Shown here: piece by piece, positions 8,818 through 17,981 of the stretch
Position numbering within the stretch: position 1 is the first letter of the stretch
Layout of the letters: every line of letters begins with the position of its first letter
Source: JBNKZU01 sp050301795
GTDB taxonomy: Bacteria; Pseudomonadota; Gammaproteobacteria; Thiohalomonadales; Thiohalomonadaceae
Direction of reading: 5' to 3'
DNA: 64,000 nucleotides
Assembly (NCBI GenBank): GCA_050301795.1
Contig: JBNKZU010000015.1
Span: 62,001-126,000, forward strand
Notes under the pieces: model-generated
What the model was told of the DNA's origin: nothing
The model's input: the letters and a program-made list of their open reading frames with translations, nothing else
The model's database searches: none
Program-made: the position numbers and the translations under genes

Positions 8818-9696
8818 TCACGATGACATCAACTCCCTCCCCGGCGGTAATCCAAACTTACGCGAGTATTCCCGACTGAACTGGGATGGGCTTTCATAGC
8901 CTACTTCAAAGGCGACGGATGAGACCGGGAGTTTTTCGTTGCGTAGTAGTCGCTGCGCTTCGATAAGGCGCATCTCTTTCTGGTATTGCAGTGGCGTGGT
9001 TTCAGTAACCTTTTTGAAGTGTTCGTAAAACGATGATTCGCTCATGCCGATCTTTCGGGCGATTGTCGCCATGGACAGTGGTTTTCTGAACTCTTCTCGC
9101 AGGTGAAGAATTGCCTTGCTGATCTGGTTTGCAAAGCTCTCATGCCCCAGCAGCTTTTGCAGCATCGCGCCGTGTGGTTCCATTAGTAAACGAAAGTGAA
9201 GCTCTTTTAATATTAACGGTGCCATGACCTTCCTCTCCACTGGCTGACTGGCCAGTGCGAGGTATCTCGACAGTGCATTCAGTACATCTTCGCCCGCTTT
9301 ATCTGCGCTCATGGCGCTTGCCAGGCGATCATTTGCCGGGATCTCTTCAAGCTCATGATAGAGCGCCCGCAAAATGCCGAGGTCTATCGACAGGATCACC
9401 GCCAGATAGGGTGATTCCGGGCTTGCCTGGGTTATGCGCGACACCACTGGCAACGTGTGGCTGACTATCAACGATTCACCCGCACCAAAACGAATGGGTC
9501 TGTTGCCTATGGTTGTTTCTTTCTCGCCGCGTAGTATCAGGCAGATGACCGGATCATAGATGGTGGCTTCAAGTTCGGTTTTAGTATTGCTTCTGAACAG
9601 TGTGAGTCCGAGCATGGGCGTGACGATGCTTTGGGGCTGTGTATCAGCTTTATCAAGGTATTCATTCGCCTGCGCGATTAATGTGGATATGGGCAT
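8818..9696 (-). CDS. AraC-family regulator with AraC_N sensor domain
   Basis: A 292-residue protein. The N-terminal 160 residues match the AraC_N type (PF06719) seen beside alcohol or aldehyde-handling genes, and the C-terminus carries two HTH motifs (MATIARKIGMSESSFYEHFK and VAFEVGYESPSQFSREYSR). An AAGGAG site precedes the ATG by eight bases. It is transcribed away from the aldo/keto reductase gene, which it most likely controls; regulators of this subgroup are commonly divergent from oxidoreductase genes. Confidence 0.85.
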   Translation of the reverse strand: MPISTLIAQANEYLDKADTQPQSIVTPMLGLTLFRSNTKTELEATIYDPVICLILRGEKETTIGNRPIRFGAGESLIVSHTLPVVSRITQASPESPYLAVILSIDLGILRALYHELEEIPANDRLASAMSADKAGEDVLNALSRYLALASQPVERKVMAPLILKELHFRLLMEPHGAMLQKLLGHESFANQISKAILHLREEFRKPLSMATIARKIGMSESSFYEHFKKVTETTPLQYQKEMRLIEAQRLLRNEKLPVSSVAFEVGYESPSQFSREYSRKFGLPPGRELMSS

Positions 9697-9859
9697 TTTC
9701 TCATCTCCTTTGCTGGCTCAGTATAGAGAGCATTACTATCGCTTTCACATGTTTATCGTGCATTTCGGAGAATCAGGCATGCGTTATGGATAAACTGGCA
9801 TGCACCCTGCCACCCCTGCTCCTATGATAAACACACTATCAACACGGGAGATGAACGAC

Positions 9860-10774
9860 ATGAACCATATTCAGTTAAACGATAATGTGCAGATGCCCAT
9901 GGTGGGTTTTGGAACCTATCTGATTCCTAACGAGGAGACAGCCGCTGCCGTGAAAGCGGCCATTGGTGCTGGCTATCGCCACATTGACACCGCCGAGGGG
10001 TATCAGAATGAGGAGGGTGTCGGCACCGCCATCAATGCGTGTATGCGCGATAGTGGCATAGCCAGAGATGAGCTGTTTGTGACCACCAAACTCTGGCCGG
10101 GTAACCCTAACTGGGGCGAGACCACTAAAAACTTTGACGAGACCATTGCGTCGTGCGAGGAAAGTCTGCGCCGTCTGCAACTCGATTATATTGATCTCTA
10201 TCTGATCCATGCGCCATTTCATCTGGAAAATCGGCTTGAGCAGTGGCGAGCGCTGATTGAGTTGCAGAAACAGGGTAAGGTGCGTGCTATTGGGGTAAGT
10301 AATTTTACCCGTGAGCAGGTTGCGGATTTTGCCGCTGCCGATCTCCCGCTTCCATCGGTGAATCAGGTTGAGCTGCACCCGTGGTCGCAGAAACCGGAAC
10401 TGGTGCAATATCTGAAAGAGAACGGTGTTGTGCCGATGGCCTATAGCAGCCTGGTGCCGCTTTCAACGTGGAGAGTTGTCCCAGGTCAGGACAGCGCAAA
10501 GACCGAAGCGATGCAACGCGACAGCAGTGATGCGGAATCACCGTTTAAGCGTATGGCCGCAAAATATGGCGTGAGTGAGTCGCAACTACTGCTGCACTGG
10601 GGTGTGCAGAACGGTTTTCCGGTGATCCCTAAAAGCACTCATGCTGAACGGATGCAGCAGAACCTGGATATTTTTAGTTTTGAGATCGATGCTGAGGATA
10701 TGGCGGAGATTGCAACGATGAACCGCGACCAGAGTGTTGCGTGGGCGGTGGGTGATCCGAGCCAACTGGTTTAA
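9860..10774 (+). CDS. Aldo/keto reductase
   Basis: A 304-residue NADPH-dependent oxidoreductase. Family marks: GFGTYLIP near the start, AGYRHIDTAEGYQNEEGVG with catalytic Asp and Tyr, LYLIHAPF with the His, VRAIGVSNFT, and PVIPKSTHAERMQQNL for cofactor binding. The GGGAG element at 9846-9850 is adjacent to one ATG (9851) and nine bases from the next (9860), so I chose the latter. The divergent AraC regulator suggests induction by a small aldehyde or alcohol. Confidence 0.88.
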   Translation: MNHIQLNDNVQMPMVGFGTYLIPNEETAAAVKAAIGAGYRHIDTAEGYQNEEGVGTAINACMRDSGIARDELFVTTKLWPGNPNWGETTKNFDETIASCEESLRRLQLDYIDLYLIHAPFHLENRLEQWRALIELQKQGKVRAIGVSNFTREQVADFAAADLPLPSVNQVELHPWSQKPELVQYLKENGVVPMAYSSLVPLSTWRVVPGQDSAKTEAMQRDSSDAESPFKRMAAKYGVSESQLLLHWGVQNGFPVIPKSTHAERMQQNLDIFSFEIDAEDMAEIATMNRDQSVAWAVGDPSQLV

Positions 10775-10865
10775 ACCAATATGATATGCATTAGTCTATC
10801 TGACCACTTGCGTATCTTGATGGATAAGTGCTTTTACACACCTCCAATTACTTCATTGAGGGGCT

Positions 10866-10917
10866 GGTTAAGTGATCGTTGCAATGATCATAATAATTCA
10901 ACGATAACCACTTAACC
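10866..10917. repeat. Long imperfect inverted repeat downstream of the aldo/keto reductase
   Basis: Arms of nine (GGTTAAGTG/CACTTAACC) and seven (ATCGTTG/CAACGAT) base pairs, with a three-base bulge, enclose a 17-base loop. No T-run follows, so it is not a standard terminator. A weaker hairpin ending in CTTTT lies at 10805-10835 and is the likelier transcript end for the reductase gene. Confidence 0.55.
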
Positions 10918-11041
10918 TGCTCCCATCAAAATATCTGAACCGGATCTATGACCACTATGTTTACAGGCTATCGCAGACTGCTAAACTGCTACTAATCGTG
11001 TTGTTATTGCATGATTGGTAAAAAGGAAAAGGAGATAGACA

Positions 11042-12046
11042 ATGGTGGATAGTTTTGAGAAAGGTGATCTAGGACTCTGTCATATCAAGCGTTACTGGTG
11101 GCGAAGTGTGACTGACAACCTGAGGAGCCAGACGGATCATCTTGAGCAGCAGCTTGATCAGTTTGTTCTGGATGGGCTTGAAATATCAATTAGGGAGTGT
11201 GTTGAATACCTCCTTTCCAATCGCCCTGAATTTTCAGAGTTTGAAAAATGGATTTATGAAAAACGCGGTGAAATATCCGGTGATCGACGTGATCTGATTA
11301 ATAGTGAAGTCACACGTTTCCTCTCTGAACCACATCGAACCTATCCATATCATGGCATAACAGAATCCCCGGTTTTCAGTGATGAAGACATTCAGTTCTG
11401 GAATGAGAATGGATATGTGGTATTAAAAAATGCTGTGGAGAGATCAGCCTGTCATACGCTTGAACAGGCAGTATGGGATCATCTTGGTCTGTCGCCTGAT
11501 TCACCGGACAACTGGAACAGTGTCCAGGAGAATTTCTGGGTAAGCGATTTTGATCATCCACAGATTGATAACAACCGTTCCAGTCTTCGAATAACAAAGG
11601 CGTTTGAGCAGCTTTGGGGAACAGACAATCTGTTCCAGTCAGTTAAACGTCTTAGCTTTAATCCTCCCAAGGATGGATCAGTTAAACAGTTTGGCCCCAG
11701 CAATCTTCACTGGGACATCAGTATTGCACAACCTGTACCCTACGATATGTTTGGTGTGCTTTACCTGAATGATATTGATGAAAATCAGGGCGCATTTCAG
11801 TGCATCCCCGGGTTTCATAAAAGGCTATCTGACTGGTTAGATGATTTATCTGAAGATGCCATTCCACGCGAATTGATTGTGGAAAGTAACGAGGCCATTA
11901 AGGTTACGGGGAGCGCAGGCGATCTGATTATCTGTCGGCAGGAGATACCACACGGTAGCAGTGTTAATACTGGTAACTATCCTCGATTTGTTCAGTATAT
12001 TGCGATGTATCCCGCTGATCGTGAAATCAACCCCGTCTGGTGTTAA
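11042..12046 (+). CDS. Phytanoyl-CoA dioxygenase (PhyH)-family protein
   Basis: A 334-residue Fe(II)/2-oxoglutarate dioxygenase-like protein. The domain runs from FSDEDIQFWNENGYVVLKNA (about residue 112) to the end. The iron ligands are visible as the HxD pair in NLHWDIS and a distal His in EIPHGSS, with NYPRFVQY as the 2-oxoglutarate-binding Arg region. The first 100 residues are an unassigned helical extension. A strong AAGGAG site precedes the ATG. The substrate is unknown; it may act on a secondary metabolite or amino acid derivative. It is probably co-transcribed with the next small gene. Confidence 0.8.
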   Translation: MVDSFEKGDLGLCHIKRYWWRSVTDNLRSQTDHLEQQLDQFVLDGLEISIRECVEYLLSNRPEFSEFEKWIYEKRGEISGDRRDLINSEVTRFLSEPHRTYPYHGITESPVFSDEDIQFWNENGYVVLKNAVERSACHTLEQAVWDHLGLSPDSPDNWNSVQENFWVSDFDHPQIDNNRSSLRITKAFEQLWGTDNLFQSVKRLSFNPPKDGSVKQFGPSNLHWDISIAQPVPYDMFGVLYLNDIDENQGAFQCIPGFHKRLSDWLDDLSEDAIPRELIVESNEAIKVTGSAGDLIICRQEIPHGSSVNTGNYPRFVQYIAMYPADREINPVWC

Positions 12047-12124
12047 TCAAAAAATAGTGAATAAGGTAAGACAGATTCTGTATCTATTCTAAATATCAAA
12101 TCAAATATCAAAAGGATCTTTTCT

Positions 12125-12457
12125 ATGAATGACTCAAATGAAGATGATGTTATCACTCACATAATTACTGTCTGGAACAAAGCCACCTATAGTCGAATGA
12201 AAGTTACGGTGACAACCAATATTGGTACAAAATACAAATTTAAAAAAAAGCAAACGCTTGAAATTGGCGATCATTTTGATATTCCATTTCATGGCTATAG
12301 CAGCAAATTCAAGATATCGGTGGAAGATAAAGCGTTGAATACAGAGTTCTATGAAGGTGAAGTGTTTAAGGATAGCCAATATGGTATTTATGATCCTGAC
12401 TATTCCGAATGGGAATGGACCAAACCAGGCTCTCCAATCATTAAACACATCATTTAA
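12125..12457 (+). CDS. Hypothetical protein (110 aa)
   Basis: I do not recognise this protein. It begins with an acidic stretch (MNDSNEDDVITHI) and is rich in beta-prone segments (KVTVTTNIGTKYKF, EIGDHFDIPFHG, KFKISVED), which suggests a small beta-sandwich. It has no signal peptide or membrane segment. An AAAGGATC element lies a few bases before the ATG. It follows the PhyH gene by 78 bases in the same direction and may share its transcript. Confidence 0.55.
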   Translation: MNDSNEDDVITHIITVWNKATYSRMKVTVTTNIGTKYKFKKKQTLEIGDHFDIPFHGYSSKFKISVEDKALNTEFYEGEVFKDSQYGIYDPDYSEWEWTKPGSPIIKHII

Positions 12458-12534
12458 ATTATCTTATGGTCTGATTTCAGTAAGATATGATTCATAATCC
12501 TTTAAAGCGTGTTTGATTAAGTCACGAAAACTTG

Positions 12535-12620
12535 TCATTGTGAACACTGCGAAGCCATCCAGATCCATTTTCAAATAGAATAGTATTGGATTGCCACGTT
12601 GCTTCGCGACTCACAATGAC
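12535..12620. repeat. Palindromic interspersed repeat (MITE-like)
   Basis: The outer arms GTCATTGTGA and TCACAATGAC are perfect inverted repeats. Inside them come CTGCGAAGCCATCC on the left and its imperfect partner around GGATTGCCACGTTGCTTCGC on the right. This is the well-known GTCATTGCGAG-type repeat scattered in many bacterial genomes, here degenerate. It codes for nothing. Confidence 0.65.
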
Positions 12621-12653
12621 GGGCATGGATGTACTAGTATCGCTATTACCCAC

Positions 12654-12746
12654 TGCATGGACGCATAGCAACGCAAGAGCAGTTGTCGAGGAAATTAGAA
12701 GCGCTGAACGTGCATGAATGCAGGGCAACGCAGGAGCAGTTGTCGA
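12654..12746. repeat. Two 36-bp direct repeats, period 57 bp
   Basis: Copies at 12654-12689 and 12711-12746 begin TGCATG and end in AGCAGTTGTCGA; they differ at six positions, including GCAACGCAAG versus GCAACGCAGG. Only two copies are present, so this is not a CRISPR array. It lies 77-168 bases upstream of an AraC-type gene and could be an operator pair or a repeat relic. Confidence 0.6.
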
Positions 12747-12822
12747 CGATGTGATCAAACGGCAGTTGATTTAATCGGGGTTTGTTAAGACGTTTTCCAA
12801 CCCAATTCGAAGAGTTATCGGC

Positions 12823-13464
12823 ATGAGCAACAACCTACTGGCTGTATGGCATTCAGAGTGTGACACGGGATTTACAACAACGGTATTTCCTGATGGCTGT
12901 CGTGATCTGATTATGAAGGTGGTTGGCAATGATCGACCACAATGGTTTGTCTCATCGCTGTTTGATACCTCTGAGTCTGTTCCGGTAGAGAGTCATTCAT
13001 CTCTGACAGGATTTCGACTAAAACCTGGTGTTGAGATCAAAGAGGAAGCGCTTTTGCAATATATCAAATCCAGATCTCTCAACCCTGATGAAGTGCCTGA
13101 CATTCTGGATGAATTTGTACATCACAATTCATCGATTGATGAGGCACTTTCATGTCTTGCCAGTGATGTCTCGTCAATAAAGCAGGCATCTGTCAGACTA
13201 GGGGTCAGTTCTCGAACACTCCAGCGATTTATCCTTCATAAAACCGGAAGAACCCCTGGCTACTGGTTTCAGTTAGCCAGGGTTAGAAAGGCAGCAAAGA
13301 GTCTGTCAGGGTTATCGAGCCTCGTAGAGACCGCAGAGATATTTGGCTTCTCGGATCAGCCACATATGAATCGGGAGTTTCAGCGCTGGTTAAAGGCGAC
13401 CCCTTTACAAATCCTGAAAACCCCTGAGTTTATTAAGCAGCTTAATGATAAAGGCTACGGCTGA
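12823..13464 (+). CDS. AraC-type HTH transcriptional regulator
   Basis: A 213-residue protein. The N-terminus (VFPDGCRDLIMKV, then SLTGFRLKPG) matches the DUF6597-like sensor half seen in small AraC proteins, and the C-terminus has the two HTH motifs of AraC regulators (IKQASVRLGVSSRTLQRFI and ETAEIFGFSDQPHMNREFQ). It overlaps the convergent VOC gene by ten bases at the 3' end. Target genes are unknown. Confidence 0.75.
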   Translation: MSNNLLAVWHSECDTGFTTTVFPDGCRDLIMKVVGNDRPQWFVSSLFDTSESVPVESHSSLTGFRLKPGVEIKEEALLQYIKSRSLNPDEVPDILDEFVHHNSSIDEALSCLASDVSSIKQASVRLGVSSRTLQRFILHKTGRTPGYWFQLARVRKAAKSLSGLSSLVETAEIFGFSDQPHMNREFQRWLKATPLQILKTPEFIKQLNDKGYG

Positions 13465-13841
13465 ACCACCGGGGTACAGATCTCAACCAGAAAGCCGTTA
13501 ATGTCGGCAACATACGCCGTTGTCTGTCCCCAAGGCATCTCCTCTACATCCTGAACCAGCGTTGCGCCAGCGTTTAGTGCCTGAGCCAGCGCTGTTTTGA
13601 CATCATCCGTTTCAAAGGCGATCTCAAACGCAGGGCTATCCGGTTTTGGAGTTGACGGATTTTTGCCCAGAGCATCCATCAACTTTAATGAGGAGAAAGA
13701 GAGCTTTGTACTACCCGTATCCAGCTCTCCATAATCACCGCTCTCATGGAGCATCGCTATTTTCAGGCCAAAGGCTGACGCATAAAAATCAAGGGTATCG
13801 CTAACGCTGTTGACATATAGAATGGTGTATCTGAATTGCAT
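13455..13841 (-). CDS. VOC (glyoxalase/bleomycin resistance) family protein
   Basis: A 128-residue vicinal-oxygen-chelate protein with two beta-alpha-beta-beta-beta modules. It begins MQFRYTILYVNSVSDTLDFY; AFEIAFETDDVKTALAQAL opens the second module, and the end is WGQTTAYVADINGFLVEIC, with the Glu usual for metal binding. The frame is open to a TTG at 13865, but the ATG at 13841 has AGGA eight bases upstream and matches the family N-terminus. Function may be in detoxification or catabolism; the substrate is not evident. Confidence 0.85.
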   Translation of the reverse strand: MQFRYTILYVNSVSDTLDFYASAFGLKIAMLHESGDYGELDTGSTKLSFSSLKLMDALGKNPSTPKPDSPAFEIAFETDDVKTALAQALNAGATLVQDVEEMPWGQTTAYVADINGFLVEICTPVVQP

Positions 13842-13958
13842 GGCTTTTTCCTGTTCTGTTTTCAATATCGATCAGTCTATGTATTACAGCATGCACTGTC
13901 TTGAATAAATGCGACAATTTCTCCTGCATCACATTAGAGCCTTCAAGCTTCTCATCCC

Positions 13959-15317
13959 TTACTCAATTAGCAGGAAGAAAGCACCATTAGGACGATGAAT
14001 ATTTAACAGAATCTGTCTGCTACCATTGACCGCCTTTTGCAGCTCTTCAATCGACCGCACAGCACGACGGTTTGCCTGGGAGATCACATCACCTTTTCGC
14101 AGTCCCGCATTAGATGCTGCGCTATTGCGCTCTACCTTAAGGATAATGACCGCTTCTGAATTGCCTGTTTCAGAAACATAGTTTGAAAACACCGCACCAC
14201 TCAACGCCGGATGAATATCCTGACCATCTGCGCTACTGGATGTCGGTTTTTCAATCACGGTTTTCAGGCTCTTTGATACACCATCGCGGATGATCTTCAT
14301 CTCGACACTTTGACCAACACGCAGCATCCCAATGTGGTTGCGAATATCTGATGCGCTCCTCACCATGCGACCATTGACGCTCACAATAATGTCACCGACA
14401 CGCAGCCCGGCTTTTGCAGCAGAGCCATCTTTATCAACATTGGTCACAACCACCCCGGATTGGGATTGAATATCAAATGCCGCCGCCAGATCTGGTGTCA
14501 GATCCTGAGCATGAACCCCCAGAGAACCACGCTTAACGACACCATACTCAATCAACTGAGCCATGATCTCTTTTGCCATGTTTGAAGGTATCGCAAAACC
14601 AATCCCGACGTTGCCACCACTTTTTGAGAGGATGGCGGTATTGATACCCACCAGTTCACCACGTAGATTTACCAATGCACCACCTGAATTACCCGGATTA
14701 ATTGATGCATCGGTCTGAATAAAATCCTCATAACCTTCAATACCAAGACCTGATCGCCCCAATGCGCTGACAATGCCAGAGGTTACGGTTTGTCCCAATC
14801 CAAAGGGATTACCGATTGCGACCACAAAATCACCCACCCGCAACTTGTCTGAATCTGAGAGCGGCAGCGCCGTTAGACCTTCACTTTTAACCTGAATCAC
14901 TGCAACATCACTTTCAGGATCTGCACCGACCAATTTTGCGATCAACGTGCGGCCATCATGAAGATTCACCGAAATCTCATCAGCATCTTTAACCACATGG
15001 TTATTGGTCAGGATATAGCCATTATCGGCATCAACAATCACGCCGGATCCCAGGCTCTGCTGCTCCTTTTTTTGAGGTCGCTCCGGCATCAGCCCAAAAA
15101 AGTGACGAAAAAATGGATCGTTCCACAATGGATTATTACGAACTGAAACACGGGTTGAGGTCACGATATTAACCACAGCGGGAACACTTTTTTCAATCAT
15201 CGGCGCTAAGGTTGGCAATGGCTGGTTTTGACTATCAACTGCCGGAAGTGCAGCAAAGGATGGGAGACAAACCACCAAAAACAGAAAAACGATTGTCGCC
15301 TTTAATTTCGTTCCCAT
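13959..15317 (-). CDS. degQ: Periplasmic serine endoprotease of the Deg/HtrA family
   Basis: A 452-residue protease/chaperone for misfolded periplasmic proteins. It has a signal peptide (KATIVFLFLVVCLPSFAALP), a trypsin-like domain with His in LTNNHVV, Asp in ESDVAVIQ and Ser in NPGNSGGALVN, and two PDZ domains (about 265-345 and 370-450). The long linker loop near residue 60 is short, as in DegQ rather than DegP. The ATG at 15317 follows AGAGGA, and the open frame upstream of it lacks a signal peptide, so I rejected the longer form. It is divergent from nrdJ. Confidence 0.88.
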   Translation of the reverse strand: MGTKLKATIVFLFLVVCLPSFAALPAVDSQNQPLPTLAPMIEKSVPAVVNIVTSTRVSVRNNPLWNDPFFRHFFGLMPERPQKKEQQSLGSGVIVDADNGYILTNNHVVKDADEISVNLHDGRTLIAKLVGADPESDVAVIQVKSEGLTALPLSDSDKLRVGDFVVAIGNPFGLGQTVTSGIVSALGRSGLGIEGYEDFIQTDASINPGNSGGALVNLRGELVGINTAILSKSGGNVGIGFAIPSNMAKEIMAQLIEYGVVKRGSLGVHAQDLTPDLAAAFDIQSQSGVVVTNVDKDGSAAKAGLRVGDIIVSVNGRMVRSASDIRNHIGMLRVGQSVEMKIIRDGVSKSLKTVIEKPTSSSADGQDIHPALSGAVFSNYVSETGNSEAVIILKVERNSAASNAGLRKGDVISQANRRAVRSIEELQKAVNGSRQILLNIHRPNGAFFLLIE

Positions 15318-15527
15318 TGAGAGTTCCTCTTGAGTGTGTCCAAAACAATATGCAATCTGACTACAAGATTTTCTAAAAGTTTCAGGCAAAATCGGGCTCT
15401 GTTTGTGAAAGTTTTTTTTGATTTTACGACCATTTTTGTTCAATTTTTATACAAAAACAGACCCGATAAACAGCGTTAGTATGTACTCACTTCACTAAAA
15501 ACATACAAAAAATATGCTTTATTAGCA

Positions 15528-15653
15528 CCACTATATATAGTAAATCATTATAAATAGCCAGATGTAGTATTAAAAAATAATTTATCTATAAAAAATATCA
15601 AGAAAACACCATATATAGTTGTTTATTATGACATTTATCACTATATATATTGT
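15528..15653 (+). promoter_or_regulatory. Three NrdR-like boxes upstream of nrdJa
   Basis: Near-palindromic sites ACTATATATAGT (15530-15541), ACCATATATAGT (15608-15619) and ACTATATATATT (15640-15651) resemble the core of the NrdR repressor site (ACACTATATATAGTGT). Centres two and three are 32 bp apart, three helical turns, the spacing known for cooperative NrdR pairs. The first, 78 bp upstream, may serve either divergent gene. Confidence 0.65.
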
Positions 15654-15664
15654 ATTGACCGGTG

Positions 15665-15693
15665 TTGACAAACCGATCAACTCTCAATACATT
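15665..15693 (+). promoter_or_regulatory. Sigma-70 promoter for nrdJab
   Basis: A consensus -35 TTGACA (15665-15670), a 17-base spacer and a -10 like TACATT (15688-15693). It lies just downstream of the NrdR-like box pair and about 100 bases before the GTG start. Confidence 0.55.
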
Positions 15694-15796
15694 AGCCACC
15701 TTAAACACAACATCTTGTGTTTCATTCAAATCGAAACACCAAGTGGAAACCATGACATACCACAATAATATTGAGTCTGATCATAAGGAGGAACAT

Positions 15797-17956
15797 GTGA
15801 ATACAAGCGGAGCGCAACTAAAAGCCGTACCGGATGAGTCACCCGAAATACCTTTTCAAGATGCATCACTGGATATCTGGGATAAAAAATATCGCCTGAA
15901 ATCAAAAAGTGGCACCATAATCGATAATGACATCGATGAAACCTATCAACGGGTTGCACGCGCTCTAGCTGAAGTTGAAACAGATAAAGAGAAACGGGAA
16001 CAGTGGTATCCACACTTTTTATGGGCATTAAGACACGGCGCGATCCCTGCTGGCCGAATCACCTCAAATGCCGGTGCTCTTGCCTACAAACCAGCAACCT
16101 CGACCATTAACTGCACAGTCTCAGGTATTGTTCGTGACTCAATGAGCGATATTCTCTCTAAAGTGCATGAGGCTGGACTCACACTCAAGGCAGGTTGTGG
16201 TATCGGATACGAATTCTCTACCCTGCGTCCAAAGGGTGCTTTTGTTGCCGGCGCTGGCGCATATACCTCCGGCCCACTCTCGTTTATGGATATCTTCGAC
16301 AAGATGTGTTTCACCGTCTCTTCCGCAGGTGGTCGTCGCGGCGCACAAATGGCAACCTTCGATGTAGGACATCCAGATGTGATGGATTTTATCCGCGCCA
16401 AACGTGAAGATGGCCGCCTTCGTCAGTTCAACCTTTCGCTACTGGTTACCCGTGAGTTTATGGAAGCCGTCAAAGCAGATGCCGACTGGCACCTTGCCTT
16501 CCCGATCTCACCAAAAGAGATGGAACTGGATAACATCAATATTGAAGATCCTGAGCAGGTTATCTGGCGCGAATGGCCAATTAAGGATGACTACATCTCA
16601 AACGATAGTGGTTTAGTTGCCTGCAAGATCTACAAAACCATCCGAGCTCAGCGTTTGTGGGACATGATAATGGCCTCGACCTACGACTTTGCAGAGCCTG
16701 GTTTCATCCTCATTGATGAATACAACGAAATGAACAATAACTGGTTTACCGAGAATGTTCGGGCGACCAATCCATGCGGAGAGCAAGGCCTTCCTCCCTA
16801 TGGCGCATGTCTGCTCGGTTCAGTTAACCTCACTCGATTTGTCGAGAATCCATTTACCGAAAAAGCCCGCTTTAATTGGGACAAGTTCCGCGAAGTTGTC
16901 GGCATCTTTACACGTATGCTTGATAACGTCGTCGAAATCAATGGTTTGCCACTTGAAAAGCAGCGCGACGAAATCATGAACAAACGCCGTCATGGTATGG
17001 GCTATCTCGGCCTTGGTTCAACCGTCACCATGATGCGGATGAAATACGGCGATAAAGAGTCCATTGAATTCACCGAGCGTGTGACCCGCGAACTGGCAAT
17101 GGTTGGCTGGCGTACCGCACTGGATCTATCCGAAGAGAAAGGCCCCGCACCAATTATGGAGCAGGAGTTTGAAGTCACCGGCGAAATGCTGCGCAAACGA
17201 CCAGAGATGAAAGCCGATGGCTATAAGCTGGGCGACAAAATCAAAGGCAAAGTTCTGCACGCCAAATACAGCCGCTATATGCAGCGTATTGCCGAAATCG
17301 ACCCGGAACTAACCGATGCCCTCGCAGAAAAAGGCGCTCGCTTCACGCACCACAGTTCAATCGCCCCTACTGGCACCATCTCACTGTCGCTTGCGAATAA
17401 CGCCAGCAATGGTATTGAGCCAAGCTTTGCCCATCACTACTCGCGTAACGTGATCCGCGAAGGTAAAAAGAGTAAAGAGAAGATCGATGTCTTCTCCTAC
17501 GAACTACTCGCCTACCGTGAGCTGATCAATAAAGATGCCATGCCATTCTCAGATGATGAGTCAACCAAACTCCCTGACTACTTCATCTCAGCCGACGATG
17601 TCACGCCAACACAACACGTTGATATTCAGGCCGCAGCACAGAAGTGGATCGACTCATCGATCTCCAAAACGGCGAATGTTCCAACCGATTTTCCGTTTGA
17701 AGATTTCAAAGACATCTACCTCTACGCCTACGATCAGGATCTTAAAGGGTGTACAACCTTCCGCTTTAATCCAGAGGCGTTCCAGGGTGTTCTTGTTAAA
17801 GAGCAGGATCTGGCAAACACCACCTACCGTTTTGAAACAGACGGCGGGGAGGTTATTGAACTAAAAGGCAATGACGAGGTTGAATACGATGGCGAAATCC
17901 ATAGCGCCGCAAACCTCTACGATGCCTTAAAAGAAGGCTACTACGGTAAGTTATAA
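15797..17956 (+). CDS. nrdJa: Adenosylcobalamin-dependent ribonucleotide reductase, catalytic subunit
   Basis: Class II reductase that makes dNTP precursors using B12, independent of oxygen. Seen: the substrate-binding Cys in STINCTVSGI, GCGIGYEFSTLRPKGA, the active-site finger NPCGEQGLPPYGAC (Cys and Glu of the radical site), and THHSSIAPTGTISL for phosphate binding. I set the start at GTG 15797, because AAGGAGG lies five bases before it; the ATG at 15752 has no comparable site. The product is 719 residues. It lacks the C-terminal Cys-rich region, which is supplied by the next gene, as in the split NrdJa/NrdJb of Pseudomonas. Confidence 0.9.
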   Translation: MNTSGAQLKAVPDESPEIPFQDASLDIWDKKYRLKSKSGTIIDNDIDETYQRVARALAEVETDKEKREQWYPHFLWALRHGAIPAGRITSNAGALAYKPATSTINCTVSGIVRDSMSDILSKVHEAGLTLKAGCGIGYEFSTLRPKGAFVAGAGAYTSGPLSFMDIFDKMCFTVSSAGGRRGAQMATFDVGHPDVMDFIRAKREDGRLRQFNLSLLVTREFMEAVKADADWHLAFPISPKEMELDNINIEDPEQVIWREWPIKDDYISNDSGLVACKIYKTIRAQRLWDMIMASTYDFAEPGFILIDEYNEMNNNWFTENVRATNPCGEQGLPPYGACLLGSVNLTRFVENPFTEKARFNWDKFREVVGIFTRMLDNVVEINGLPLEKQRDEIMNKRRHGMGYLGLGSTVTMMRMKYGDKESIEFTERVTRELAMVGWRTALDLSEEKGPAPIMEQEFEVTGEMLRKRPEMKADGYKLGDKIKGKVLHAKYSRYMQRIAEIDPELTDALAEKGARFTHHSSIAPTGTISLSLANNASNGIEPSFAHHYSRNVIREGKKSKEKIDVFSYELLAYRELINKDAMPFSDDESTKLPDYFISADDVTPTQHVDIQAAAQKWIDSSISKTANVPTDFPFEDFKDIYLYAYDQDLKGCTTFRFNPEAFQGVLVKEQDLANTTYRFETDGGEVIELKGNDEVEYDGEIHSAANLYDALKEGYYGKL

Positions 17957-17981
17957 CCCAACTGAATAAGGAGTCAGAACC

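Larger units (their letters stand above)
12458..12822. other. Repeat-bearing intergenic region
   Basis: No gene is seen in these 365 bases. They hold a palindromic interspersed repeat (about 12535-12620) and two 36-bp direct repeats (12654-12689 and 12711-12746), listed separately. The remainder is the leader of the downstream AraC-type gene. Confidence 0.6.

Noticed and set aside
12522..12758. 78-residue minus-strand frame with repeated segments
   Set aside because: Its internal repetition comes from the 36-bp direct repeats and palindromic element, not from protein evolution.
15443..15796. Cobalamin riboswitch before the B12-dependent reductase
   Set aside because: No B12-box-like sequence is visible, and the leader of about 100 bases is too short and unstructured; NrdR boxes explain the control better.
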